DNA from: Achromobacter spanius
Lineage (GTDB): Bacteria > Pseudomonadota > Gammaproteobacteria > Burkholderiales > Burkholderiaceae_B
Assembly: GCF_002812705.1 (NCBI RefSeq)
Contig: NZ_CP025030.1
Location: 3,534,001 to 3,598,000 of the forward strand
DNA: 64,000 nt
Direction of reading: 5' to 3'
Position numbers and translations under genes: made by a program. The notes below the pieces were generated by a model. That model did not search any database. It saw only the letters and a list, made by a program, of their open reading frames with translations, and was not told the DNA's origin. Numbering within the stretch: the stretch's first letter is position 1; the number at the start of each line of letters is the position of its first letter. Positions 54,796 to 63,209 of this stretch are shown piece after piece.

Positions 54796-56273
54796 ACGTC
54801 GCCGAGTTTTTTTCCCTATTGCGCGACCCGGGCCGCGGCAGCCGCATTGCGCTACAGAACGGCAAGGAATCACTGGATTACGCGGGCTTGCTGGGGCGGG
54901 TACAAACACGGGCAGATGTGCTCGGGACCCATCGGGCGCAAGTCACCGCGTCGCTTATGGATAACGGCGCCGACTGGATCGTCCACGACCTGGCGTGCTT
55001 GCTGGCGGGCGTGGTGCACGTGCCCTTGCCCCTGTTCTTCACGCCGGACCAATGGCGTCAAACGCTGGACGCGGCCGGCGTGAATACCGTCATCGGGCCT
55101 TTATCGATGCAAGCCATGCTGCGCGCATTCGGCTTTGACGTGGCCGAGGCTTTGCCGCATGCGTCGGCGCTGTTCCGGCGCACGGCAAGCGCCGCGCCAT
55201 TGCCGCTCGGAACTGCGAAGATCACGTTCACCTCCGGGTCGACGGGCAGCCCCAAGGGGGTGTGCCTGGGCGCTACCGAAATGCTGGCCGTGGGCGCCAG
55301 CCTGGCGGCGGCGACCCGGCCGCTGGGCATACGACGCCACCTGACCGCCTTGCCGCTTCCTGTGCTGTTGGAGAACATCGCCGGCGTCTACTCGCCATTG
55401 ATCGAGGGGGCGGCGATTACTACGCGCCCCTTGATTCAGACCGGCTTGCAGGGCTCATCCCGCTTTGATCCCGCCATTTTTCATGCGGCGCTTGTCGATG
55501 CCAAGGCGCAAAGCGTCATCGTCTTGCCGCAGATGCTGCGCGCGTATACCGGCTGGCTGCGGGCGACAGGCGCTGGCGCCCCGTCTGAACTTCGCTTGAT
55601 GGCGGTTGGCGGCGCGGCGGTAGGCGCGGACTTGCTGGCCGCCGCCCGCGCGCAAGGGCTGCCTGCCTACGAAGGCTACGGCCTGTCCGAAGCCTGCTCG
55701 GTGCAGACCCTGAATTTGCCCGGCGCCGACTGTCCGGGTTCGGCGGGCCGTCCCTTGCCGCATGCGCGCTTGCGAGTTTCCGCCGACGGTGAAATCGAGG
55801 TGGCCGGCACGCATGCGCTGGGCTACCTCGGCCAGCAGGCCGAGTCACGGCAGTGGCTGCCAACCGGTGATCTGGGGCGGCTGGACGAAGCGGGATTCCT
55901 GCACATCGATGGGCGCAAGAAGAACCTGTTGATCACCGGCTTTGGGCGCAACGTGTCGCCCGAGTGGATAGAGCTGCGACTGGCGAACCAGGCCGCTATT
56001 GCCCAGGCCGTGGTGCTGGGCGAAGGCCAGTCCGAGCTGGGCGCGGTGATCTGGCCGCTGGGCCAGGTGGGTGACGAGGCCATACGCGCCAGTATCGATC
56101 GCGCCAACGCCGCACTTCCCGACTACGCGCGGATCGGCCCGTGGATGCGCGCGCGGGCCGAGTTCAGCGCGGCCAGCGGCATGGCCACCGCCAACGGCCG
56201 TCCGCGCCGCGCGGCCGTGGCGGACCTGCATGCCGACCTGTTTTCGCGGACAACCGCACAACCTCTGGTGTAA
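54792..56273 (+). CDS. AMP-binding acyl-adenylate-forming enzyme
   Basis: A 493-residue member of the acyl-CoA ligase/adenylation superfamily. It has the phosphate loop TFTSGSTGSPKGV, YEGYGLSEACSVQTLNLPG, the ATP-ribose Asp in LPTGDLGRLDEAGFLHIDGR and the hinge KKNLLITGFGRNVSPEWIE. The C-terminal A10 motif reads MATANGRPRR, with Arg where the adenylation Lys is normally found, so half-reaction activity may be altered. No carrier protein is encoded nearby. It probably activates a fatty or other carboxylic acid for its operon neighbours. Confidence 0.88.
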   Translation: MNVAEFFSLLRDPGRGSRIALQNGKESLDYAGLLGRVQTRADVLGTHRAQVTASLMDNGADWIVHDLACLLAGVVHVPLPLFFTPDQWRQTLDAAGVNTVIGPLSMQAMLRAFGFDVAEALPHASALFRRTASAAPLPLGTAKITFTSGSTGSPKGVCLGATEMLAVGASLAAATRPLGIRRHLTALPLPVLLENIAGVYSPLIEGAAITTRPLIQTGLQGSSRFDPAIFHAALVDAKAQSVIVLPQMLRAYTGWLRATGAGAPSELRLMAVGGAAVGADLLAAARAQGLPAYEGYGLSEACSVQTLNLPGADCPGSAGRPLPHARLRVSADGEIEVAGTHALGYLGQQAESRQWLPTGDLGRLDEAGFLHIDGRKKNLLITGFGRNVSPEWIELRLANQAAIAQAVVLGEGQSELGAVIWPLGQVGDEAIRASIDRANAALPDYARIGPWMRARAEFSAASGMATANGRPRRAAVADLHADLFSRTTAQPLV

Positions 56274-56279
56274 ATCGTC

Positions 56280-56951
56280 ATGACCTTTTTCGAAAAATTG
56301 ATTGATCAGACCCGTGAAAGCCGGGAATCGCTGGTGGCGATCCCGATCATCCAGGATTGCTTGCGCGGCAAGGTCGCCTTGCCCGCCTACATTGCATTCC
56401 TGCGCGAGGCCTACCACCACGTCAGCCATACCGTGCCGCTGATGCATGCGTGCCGTGCCCGCATGCCGGCCCGGCTGGCCTGGATGCTGGCGCCCATCGA
56501 CGAGTACATCGAAGAGGAAACCGGGCACGACGCCTGGATCCTGAACGATCTGCGGGCGCTGGGACAAGACGCCGACGAGATCCGGCTGGCCGGCCCAGGC
56601 CCCCAGACCGAGGTGATGGTGGCCTATGCCTATGACACGATCGCCCGCAAGAATCCGATGGGATTTTTCGGGATGGTTCACGTGCTGGAAGGCACCAGCG
56701 TCGCCTTGGCGCTGAACGCGGCCGATCAGATCCAGCAGAATCTGGCGCTTCCGGCATCCGCCTTCAGCTATTTGCGCTCGCATGGCACGCTGGACCAGGA
56801 ACACACCGCGCACTTCGCCGAACTGATGAACCGCCTGGATGATGCCGGCGACCAGGCAGCGGTGATCCATGCCGCCAACATGTTCTACGCGCTGTATGGC
56901 GCGATTTTCCGCGCATTGCCACGCGCGCAGACGCAAGCGGAGGCCGCATGA
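56280..56951 (+). CDS. Haem-oxygenase-like diiron protein (TenA/PqqC/UndA-like fold)
   Basis: A 223-residue, all-helical protein of the haem-oxygenase-like superfamily. Candidate iron ligands follow the HDO pattern: Glu43-x6-His50 (EAYHHVSH), Glu80-xx-His83 (EETGHDAWILND), Glu137 (VLEGTS) and Glu174-xxx-His178 (EHTAHF). Diiron members such as UndA, SznF and CADD oxidise fatty acids, arginine derivatives or their own side chains. It is often annotated as TenA or iron-containing redox enzyme. It starts six bases after the AMP-ligase and overlaps the SDR by four, so all probably act on one substrate. Confidence 0.85.
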   Translation: MTFFEKLIDQTRESRESLVAIPIIQDCLRGKVALPAYIAFLREAYHHVSHTVPLMHACRARMPARLAWMLAPIDEYIEEETGHDAWILNDLRALGQDADEIRLAGPGPQTEVMVAYAYDTIARKNPMGFFGMVHVLEGTSVALALNAADQIQQNLALPASAFSYLRSHGTLDQEHTAHFAELMNRLDDAGDQAAVIHAANMFYALYGAIFRALPRAQTQAEAA

Positions 56952-57763
56952 GCCCGCGCGATGCCTCCATCGTGTTGACCGGCGCAGCGGGCGGCCTGGG
57001 CAGCGCGATTGCTCGGCAACTGTACGCGGAAGGCGCGCGTCTGCTTTTGATAGGGCGCACGGCAGGTCCGCTGCTGGCGCTGGCGCAATCGCTGAATGCT
57101 GGCGCGCAGGACCGCTCGCGCGTCGACGCCTTGGTGGTGGACGTCACGACGGATCACGGTCGCGCCGCGATCATCGACGCCGCCGAGGCCAGAGGCGCGA
57201 ACGTGCTGATCAACAACGCGGCGGTCGCGGCGTTTGGGCCCGCGCAGGACGTGCAGAGCTACGACGCACGTCGCGTGATGGAAACCAATGTCGTGGCGCC
57301 CATGATGCTGACGGCGGGCATGCTGCCGCTATTGCATAGCCGTCCGCGCGCTCAAGTGTTGAATATCGGGTCGACCCTGGGCAGCCTTGGTGTGCCCGGC
57401 TTCTCGGTCTATGGCGCCAGCAAGGCCGCGCTTCGCCTCTACACCGAGTCGCTGCGGCGTGAACTCGCGGACTCAACGGTCCGGGTCCAGTACTACGCGC
57501 CACGGGCAATTGAAACGCCCTTCAATTCGCGTGAGGTCCAGGCTTTCAACAACGCTACCGGCTCCGCCAGCGATACGCCGGATGCGGTGGCGGCTTGCGT
57601 GTCACGCATGCTGCACAGCGAATCGCGCCAAGGTTTCGCGGGCGGTGTCGAAGCGATTGCGGCGCGTTTGAACGGCTTGTGTCCCGAGTGGCTGGACGGT
57701 GCATTCGCCAAACACCGCCGCGCGCTCACGTCCTTGAAATTTCCTTCAGGAGCTTCTTCATGA
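56948..57763 (+). CDS. Short-chain dehydrogenase/reductase of the diiron operon
   Basis: A 271-residue classical SDR: cofactor loop TGAAGGLG, NNAA (VLINNAAVAAFG) and catalytic YGASK. The C-terminal extension is longer than in minimal SDRs. Translation is coupled at both ends (ATGA overlaps), which ties its redox step to the AMP-ligase and diiron protein. The substrate is unknown; a fatty acyl or beta-keto intermediate is a reasonable guess. Confidence 0.92.
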   Translation: MSPRDASIVLTGAAGGLGSAIARQLYAEGARLLLIGRTAGPLLALAQSLNAGAQDRSRVDALVVDVTTDHGRAAIIDAAEARGANVLINNAAVAAFGPAQDVQSYDARRVMETNVVAPMMLTAGMLPLLHSRPRAQVLNIGSTLGSLGVPGFSVYGASKAALRLYTESLRRELADSTVRVQYYAPRAIETPFNSREVQAFNNATGSASDTPDAVAACVSRMLHSESRQGFAGGVEAIAARLNGLCPEWLDGAFAKHRRALTSLKFPSGASS

Positions 57764-58419
57764 TTAAAAGATTTTCATTGCTGAACGCGGCTGCCGCCCT
57801 GCTGACGGGCGCCGCACTGTCCCTCTCGGCCTTTGCCGCACCCGCTCCCGCAGACCTTGATCAGGGCATCCGAGCGCTGCAAGATGACTGGGCGGTGATC
57901 CAATACCAGACGCCGGCCAAGCAACGCGAGGCCCGCTTCGAGTCGCTGTCGCAAACCGCGCATGCGCTGACCGAGCGCTATGCCACCCGGGCGGAACCGC
58001 ATATCTGGGAGGGCATCATCCTGAGTTCATGGGCGGGCGCCAAAGGCGGGCTGGGTGCGCTGGGCTTGGCCAAACAGGCCAAGGCGGAATACGAAACGGC
58101 GATCCAGATCGACAGCAAGGCGCTGGGCGGATCCGCCTTGAACAGCCTGGGCGTCCTGTACTACAAGGTGCCCGGCTGGCCGGTGGGATTCGGCGACAAC
58201 AAGAAAGCCGAAGCCTTGCTGCAACAGGCGTTGGCGCTGAATCCCGATGGAATCGACGCCAACTACTTCTATGCCGACTACCTGGTCTATCGGAACCGAA
58301 AGACCGAGGCCATTCCGTATCTTGAGAAAGCACTGAAGGCGCCGCCCCGGCCAGGCAGGGAAGTGGCGGATGCCGGGCGCAGACAGGAGGCCCAGGCGCT
58401 GCTGGATACGGTGCGATAG
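57760..58419 (+). CDS. Exported TPR-like protein closing the diiron operon
   Basis: A 219-residue protein with a signal peptide (MIKRFSLLNAAAALLTGAAL, cleavage near AFAAPAPA) and helical repeats in the C-terminal half (SALNSLGVLYYKVPGWPVG, KKAEALLQQALALNPDGIDA, EAIPYLEKALKAPP) of TPR character. AGGAG lies eight bases before the ATG and the start overlaps the SDR stop. It is likely periplasmic and may bind the pathway's product or a partner protein. Confidence 0.85.
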   Translation: MIKRFSLLNAAAALLTGAALSLSAFAAPAPADLDQGIRALQDDWAVIQYQTPAKQREARFESLSQTAHALTERYATRAEPHIWEGIILSSWAGAKGGLGALGLAKQAKAEYETAIQIDSKALGGSALNSLGVLYYKVPGWPVGFGDNKKAEALLQQALALNPDGIDANYFYADYLVYRNRKTEAIPYLEKALKAPPRPGREVADAGRRQEAQALLDTVR

Positions 58420-58519
58420 GGGGAGGTGTGAAGACCTGGCCGAGAGCCGCCGTAAACTTGCCCCTTCCGATAGGCAGGCCCAAGATTCGGGTCAGAACTA
58501 TTAAACGGACAACACATAC

Positions 58520-58981
58520 ATGGCGCTCTCGCTGCACGCTTTCGCTGATATCCCGACAGAAGACTGGCTAGGCCTGCTGACCCACCCCGACGTGGTTCGT
58601 CATATGCCGCTTGACGGCGGCAACTGGAACGAGAATTCCGTCATCGACTGGACCAAGGGAAAAGACGCGCAGTGGGTGACCAACGGATATGGACCTTGGG
58701 CCTTTCGGATTGATGGCATGTTTGCGGGCTGGGGCGGCTTTCAGAAGGAAGGCGACGAGGCCGACCTTGCATTGGTGCTGTTGCCGACGTACTGGGGGCA
58801 GGGCGCGATGATATTTCGCCATGTCATGAGCCGCCGCCATGAACTTGGTATCGGACCGGTAAGCATCCTGCTGCCGCCCAGCCGGTCACGACTGAGAGGT
58901 TTGGCCAGGCTAGGCTTTGAGTTTGTGGGTGAACTGGCCTACGAAGGTCAACGCTTTCTGAAGTTTCAAGCCGTCGGGTAA
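58520..58981 (+). CDS. GNAT-family N-acetyltransferase
   Basis: A 153-residue acetyltransferase of the RimJ-like subgroup. Motif A is visible as DEADLALVLLPTYWGQGAMI (beta4 and pyrophosphate loop), and the C-terminal SRLRGLARLGFEFVGELAYEGQRF matches the usual closing strand, given here by its ends. It lies 100 bases after the diiron operon in the same direction and probably has its own promoter. The substrate is unknown. Confidence 0.85.
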   Translation: MALSLHAFADIPTEDWLGLLTHPDVVRHMPLDGGNWNENSVIDWTKGKDAQWVTNGYGPWAFRIDGMFAGWGGFQKEGDEADLALVLLPTYWGQGAMIFRHVMSRRHELGIGPVSILLPPSRSRLRGLARLGFEFVGELAYEGQRFLKFQAVG

Positions 58982-59026
58982 GGGTCGGGAGGCGTCTGCT
59001 TCCGGCCCGGCTGTCCCAGGCCGCGC

Positions 59027-60196
59027 TCAGCCCGCGCAAGCATCCGTGGCCGTGTTCACCGGGTCGCTACACGCCTTCCACTTTTCCGGCGCCATAGCGG
59101 GCAGCAGCATCACCCGTGTCATCGGGTCCGGGTAGAAAAAGATGCGCCCTGGGTGTTCGCCCATGGCTTGCCACACCTGCTTCTGCTGTACCGGCGTCAA
59201 GACCGCGCCGTTGGGCGTGCCCTGCGGGCTTTCGGCCAGCACGATTTGCGTTTCCGGGTCCCACGACATCATGTCGTCGTCCAGCGGCACGTCGTCCTTG
59301 ATCCTGACAACGCGCCACGGGTTTTCGGGCACCTCGACCGGTAGCGCGGCAAGCGCTTCCCGATGCAAGGGAAAGAGGCGATCGGACGGCTTGCCTGGTG
59401 GCGCGGGATACGCGGTCAGCGCTTGGCTGACGCCAGGCGCATGGTAGTTGGGGCTTTGGCGCACGTACCCTGGCCCGGGCTTGCCTTGCGCATCCACGAT
59501 CTGGACCGCCACCGGCTGGTTCGAGGACAGCATGTCGATCACGCGCAGCAAGCGGCCAGAGGCGTCTCGCACGTAGTGACGGCTGGGGCCGGCGCCCTGG
59601 GCCTCACCGCAGCCGTCGTCGATAAATGCAGCCAGTTGGCCCTTGGCGTCGCGTTGCAGGCAGGCGCGGCGGGTGGCGGTGTAGGGCTGCGCGCGGGATG
59701 CGCCGGCCTGTTGATATTCGCGTTGGTATTCGCGTTGATGTTCGCGTTGATATTCGATGTACGCGGCCAATTCGCCCGCTGTGTCGTATGACAGCGCGAA
59801 GCCGCCATCAAGCACGGCCTGGCCGCGTACGGCACGGTAGTGTTCCATGCGGCACAGGCGGCCATCCGGGTCGAAGTACAGCTTGGTGGGCGCGGCGCCC
59901 GCGGTCTTGCCGCTGGCGCGATAGGCGGACCAGTCGACCTTGTCCGCCCAGGTGTGGGGCATCAGGTCGCCGGCATCGTCGATCCAGGCAAGCTTGCGAT
60001 GGGTCGGCACGCGCTCACCGCGCTTGCCAAGCAGCACGCGGTCGTCGTCCAGGGCAATGACGACGGGCACGGCGGGCAGGGCGGACGCTACCGAGAAGTC
60101 GGTATCGACCGGGCCGCAGGCAGCGTTGCCCCTTGAGGCGAACAACACCGGCGTGGCCACCAACAACAGCATCAAGACGCGCGGCAGCTTACGCAT
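59027..60196 (-). CDS. Exported protein of unknown function (389 residues)
   Basis: Signal peptide MRKLPRVLMLLLVATPVLFA, cleaved near GNAACG. The mature protein has repeated strand patterns ending in Arg/Leu-Cys (YFDPDGRLCRMEHYRA, YVRDASGRLLRVIDML), somewhat like RHS/YD-type units. It contains a low-complexity EYQREHQREYQREYQQ tract encoded by a 12-base repeat. No family was recognised. It overlaps the end of the upstream exported gene by eight bases, so the two form an operon. Confidence 0.8.
   Translation of the reverse strand: MRKLPRVLMLLLVATPVLFASRGNAACGPVDTDFSVASALPAVPVVIALDDDRVLLGKRGERVPTHRKLAWIDDAGDLMPHTWADKVDWSAYRASGKTAGAAPTKLYFDPDGRLCRMEHYRAVRGQAVLDGGFALSYDTAGELAAYIEYQREHQREYQREYQQAGASRAQPYTATRRACLQRDAKGQLAAFIDDGCGEAQGAGPSRHYVRDASGRLLRVIDMLSSNQPVAVQIVDAQGKPGPGYVRQSPNYHAPGVSQALTAYPAPPGKPSDRLFPLHREALAALPVEVPENPWRVVRIKDDVPLDDDMMSWDPETQIVLAESPQGTPNGAVLTPVQQKQVWQAMGEHPGRIFFYPDPMTRVMLLPAMAPEKWKACSDPVNTATDACAG
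59711..59758. repeat. Four tandem 12-base units inside the exported gene
   Basis: TTGATATTCGCG, TTGGTATTCGCG, TTGATGTTCGCG and TTGATATTCGAT follow without a gap. They encode (Glu-Tyr/His-Gln-Arg) tetrapeptides on the minus strand, so copy-number change would keep the frame. Confidence 0.85.
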
Positions 60197-60887
60197 ATTG
60201 CAGCGCGTCCATGAACTTCACCAAGTCCCAGAATTCCTTGGACACGCCTCCCAGGCGCAACGTGCCGTGGCTGTCTTCAAAGAGCAAGAAGGGGTAGGCA
60301 TTGCGCTCGAACACGCCCGGGTCCGGCAGCCGGTAGGGCTTGAAAATCTCTGGGTTATTGAAGTAGCGTTCCAGCCGCCCGCCACCGTCCACATGCATGT
60401 AGCGCACGCGCAAGGTCCGCGACTTGTATGCGTCCTGCGTGTCGGGATAGATGCCGCCATCTCCGGCCACTATCGATTGGGACAAGGCGCCCAGGAACAC
60501 GCGCAGGATGCCCACGAAGCGGATCTCGCCGTGCGTGCTTGCGCCCGGTGCCTGCACCAGCGACTTGACCACTTGCGTGGCGCGCGAGCCGGGCACCAGC
60601 GTCTTGGCGAACAGCGCGTCGATGTCGGCGTTAGCCGGGTCGGGCGACTGCCGCAGTGTCTGGAGGTCTTGCCGGAAGGCGGCCAGCCATTGCTGGTAGC
60701 GCTGGTTTTCCAGTTGGCGGTCAAACGGCTGGGTCTGTGCTGCGCCTGCATGGGGTTCAGCCGGATTTACCTCAGCCGCATGTAGCGCGCCAACATGCAG
60801 CGCGATCAATGCGGCCGTGGCGAGCATGCCGATGCGCCAAAGCCACGAGCCTGACGCATGAATGGGGGAGGACGGGTGTGTGCGCAT
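60189..60887 (-). CDS. Exported protein of unknown function (232 residues)
   Basis: An N-terminal hydrophobic segment (WRIGMLATAALIALHVGALH, cleavage near ALHAAEV) indicates export. The mature part is helical at first (QRYQQWLAAFRQDLQTLRQ) and ends in a compact domain with VRYMHVDGGGRLERYF and AYPFLLFEDSHGTLRLGG. No family was recognised. The ATG at 60887 was chosen for the signal peptide; the Shine-Dalgarno is poor. It is the first of two overlapping exported genes and lies 67 bases downstream of no co-directional partner except the following unknown gene. Confidence 0.78.
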   Translation of the reverse strand: MRTHPSSPIHASGSWLWRIGMLATAALIALHVGALHAAEVNPAEPHAGAAQTQPFDRQLENQRYQQWLAAFRQDLQTLRQSPDPANADIDALFAKTLVPGSRATQVVKSLVQAPGASTHGEIRFVGILRVFLGALSQSIVAGDGGIYPDTQDAYKSRTLRVRYMHVDGGGRLERYFNNPEIFKPYRLPDPGVFERNAYPFLLFEDSHGTLRLGGVSKEFWDLVKFMDALQYA

Positions 60888-60954
60888 AGGAGAGCGATGA
60901 TACTGCTGCACTCCACGAATGCCCATCCGCCCTCGAACGACTCCCGTCCCCGCG

Positions 60955-63072
60955 TCAGTACGTGTAGCTGATTCCCAGTTGCGCGGTACGCGGCGCGCCC
61001 GGATACACGTAGGTGTTGAACGCACCTTCGTCGTAATTGCGATTGAACAGATTCGTCACGTCCAGGTTCACGCGCAGGTTCTTGTTGACCTGATAGAAGC
61101 TATAGAGATCGACCGCGACGTAGGCGTCCATGTTGTACGACGTGGCAACGGTCTGGCCGGCGCGGTCGTCCACATAGCGCACGCCTACGCCCAGGCCCAG
61201 GCCGCGCGCCGGGCCTTCGTGGAACTCGTACATGTTGAGCAGGCTGAACGTGTTGCGCGGGATGTTGGCCAGGCGCGTACCCGTGGGCAGCGTGTTGTCC
61301 TGCGTCACCTTGGCGTCCACGAACGAGTAGCCGCCGATCACGCGCCATTCGCGCGTGATGTTGCCCGCCACGTTCAGATCGAAGCCCCGGCTGCGCACCT
61401 TGCCCGCCGCCACCCGGTAGGTGGAGTCAGCGGGGTCGACGGTCAGTACGTTGGTCTTGTCGATCTGGTAGGCCGCCACGTCCACGCTTAGCTGTTGGTC
61501 CAGCAATTCCCATTTGGCGCCCACTTCAAAAGACTTGCCCTCTTCAGGGTCAAAGCCGTTGCCCTGACGGTCCGCGCCGGTGTTCGGCTTGTACGAGCGC
61601 GCCGTGTTGGCGTAGACGGCCAGCGTGTCGGTCAGGTCGTAGATCACGCCCAGACGCGGCGTGATGGCCGAATCCGTGGTGCGCCAGCTTGTGCCTGTGG
61701 GAAGCCGGTCGCGGTAGGTGTGTTCGAAATGCTCGAAGCGCAAGCCGGCCAGCACCTTGAAGCGCTCGGTCAGCGCCACCTGATCCTGCACGAAGGCGGC
61801 CCAGGTCTTGAGGTTTTCCTTGTCGTGCGTGGTGGTGCGGGTCAGGGCAGGGCGGGGTTGGCCCAGTACCGGGTCGAAGAGGTCGATCGGGTAGGCGTTG
61901 GCGCCCGCCGCCGAACGCTGGATGATCGATTGATAGTCGTAGTCTTCCACTTCCACCCCGGTCAGCAAGGTGTGGCGCAGCCCGCCGGTGTTGAAGTTGC
62001 CGGTCAGGTTCAGTTGGACGTCGCGGTCGGTCCAGTCCAGCTTGCGGTAGTTGAAGTTGCGGCCCAGCGTGCGGCCGTCGGCTTGCAGCGCGTTGGCTTC
62101 AACGGCGTTGCCCTTCAAGGTGCCATCCAGCCATTGCGCGCCGCCGCCCAGCTTCCAGTTGTCGTTCAGCGCGTGCTCAAAGCGCAGTTGCACCAGCTTG
62201 TTGTCGTTGTGCAGCTTGTTGTCGGTACCGGTTTCCCACACGTTGGTGTCGCGCGAGGCGCGTCCGGCTTGGTTGGGATAGCGGGTCAGGCCACGGTCCA
62301 GCGGGTGGTTGTTGCGCATCAGCTCGGCTTCCAGCGTGATGCGGGTGGCGGCGCTGGGCTGCCAACTGATCACGGGCGCAATGCCATAGCGTTCGGTGCT
62401 GACGTCGTCACGAAAGCTGTCGCCGCCTTCGGCCAGCGCGTTGACGCGGTAGGTCAGGCTGCCGTCCTCGTTCAGCGCGCCCGTGGTGTCGAGGGTGGCG
62501 CGGCGCATGCCTTGCGTGTCGAATTGCGTGCCCATGGTCACGCGCGATTCGGCTTCGGGTTGCTTGGTGACCACGTTGAACGTGCCGCCGGGGTCGCCCC
62601 GGCCATACAGGCTGGTGTTGGGCCCACGGATGACTTCAAGGCGTTCCAGCGTGTAGGAATCGGGCGCGTTGGGATAGCCGCGATTCATGGGAAAGCCGTT
62701 GCGGTAGTACTCGCCGGTGGTAAAGCCGCGCACGGTGACCGTGGTCAGCCCCTGTCCGCCAAAGTTGTTGGCGCGGCCGACACCGCCCGCGTAATCCAGC
62801 ACTTGTTCCAGGCGTGTCGCGCCGGTGTCTTCGACCACGTCACGCGGCACCACGCTGATGGATTGCGGCACGTCGTGCAGCGCGGTGTCGGTGCGCGTGG
62901 CGCTGACGGAGCGGGTGGCGCGATAGCCGATTACCGGCCCATCGGCGCGCTCGGCATCGCCATACACGCTGACCGCATCCAGCTCAATCGGCTTGGCCTC
63001 GCCGATGCCATTGGCCAGCACCACGGGAACTGCCGTGTTCAGTAAACATGCCGAGAGGATGACGCGCCGCAT
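60955..63072 (-). CDS. TonB-dependent siderophore receptor (no signalling domain)
   Basis: A 705-residue outer-membrane receptor. A short signal peptide (MRRVILSACLLNTAVPVVLA) precedes the plug (LHDVPQSISVVPRDVVEDTG, VIRGPNTSLYGRGDPGGTFN) and a 22-strand-type barrel ending RTAQLGISYTY. It lacks the STN domain of the first receptor, so it should be a plain transporter. A Fur-like box lies about 47 bases upstream. The adjacent divergent-side LysR-type gene is on the same strand upstream and may or may not control it. The ligand is probably a ferric siderophore of FhuE/FoxA style. Confidence 0.93.
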   Translation of the reverse strand: MRRVILSACLLNTAVPVVLANGIGEAKPIELDAVSVYGDAERADGPVIGYRATRSVSATRTDTALHDVPQSISVVPRDVVEDTGATRLEQVLDYAGGVGRANNFGGQGLTTVTVRGFTTGEYYRNGFPMNRGYPNAPDSYTLERLEVIRGPNTSLYGRGDPGGTFNVVTKQPEAESRVTMGTQFDTQGMRRATLDTTGALNEDGSLTYRVNALAEGGDSFRDDVSTERYGIAPVISWQPSAATRITLEAELMRNNHPLDRGLTRYPNQAGRASRDTNVWETGTDNKLHNDNKLVQLRFEHALNDNWKLGGGAQWLDGTLKGNAVEANALQADGRTLGRNFNYRKLDWTDRDVQLNLTGNFNTGGLRHTLLTGVEVEDYDYQSIIQRSAAGANAYPIDLFDPVLGQPRPALTRTTTHDKENLKTWAAFVQDQVALTERFKVLAGLRFEHFEHTYRDRLPTGTSWRTTDSAITPRLGVIYDLTDTLAVYANTARSYKPNTGADRQGNGFDPEEGKSFEVGAKWELLDQQLSVDVAAYQIDKTNVLTVDPADSTYRVAAGKVRSRGFDLNVAGNITREWRVIGGYSFVDAKVTQDNTLPTGTRLANIPRNTFSLLNMYEFHEGPARGLGLGVGVRYVDDRAGQTVATSYNMDAYVAVDLYSFYQVNKNLRVNLDVTNLFNRNYDEGAFNTYVYPGAPRTAQLGISYTY

Positions 63073-63118
63073 TCCAGGATCCGAGAATTTTTGAAAGAGG
63101 CGCGATATTACTATCGAT

Positions 63119-63137
63119 GCGATCGATTCGCATTTGC
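63119..63137 (-). promoter_or_regulatory. Fur-like box before the second siderophore receptor
   Basis: On the minus strand GCAAATGCGAATCGATCGC matches about 11 of 19 positions of the Fur consensus (AATG, AATC cores) and includes the inverted pair ATGCGA/TCGCAT slightly offset. Its position 47 bases before the start suits iron repression. Confidence 0.45.
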
Positions 63138-63209
63138 AACAAATGGTGCGCAGGGTTGATGTCGGGTTTTAACAACGGGGAGGCGAGCAGCCTTGAACCG
63201 AAGCGGGCA

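Noticed and set aside
61495..63045. 516-codon open frame opposite the second siderophore receptor
   Set aside because: Antisense shadow with Gly/Val/Gln/His bias.
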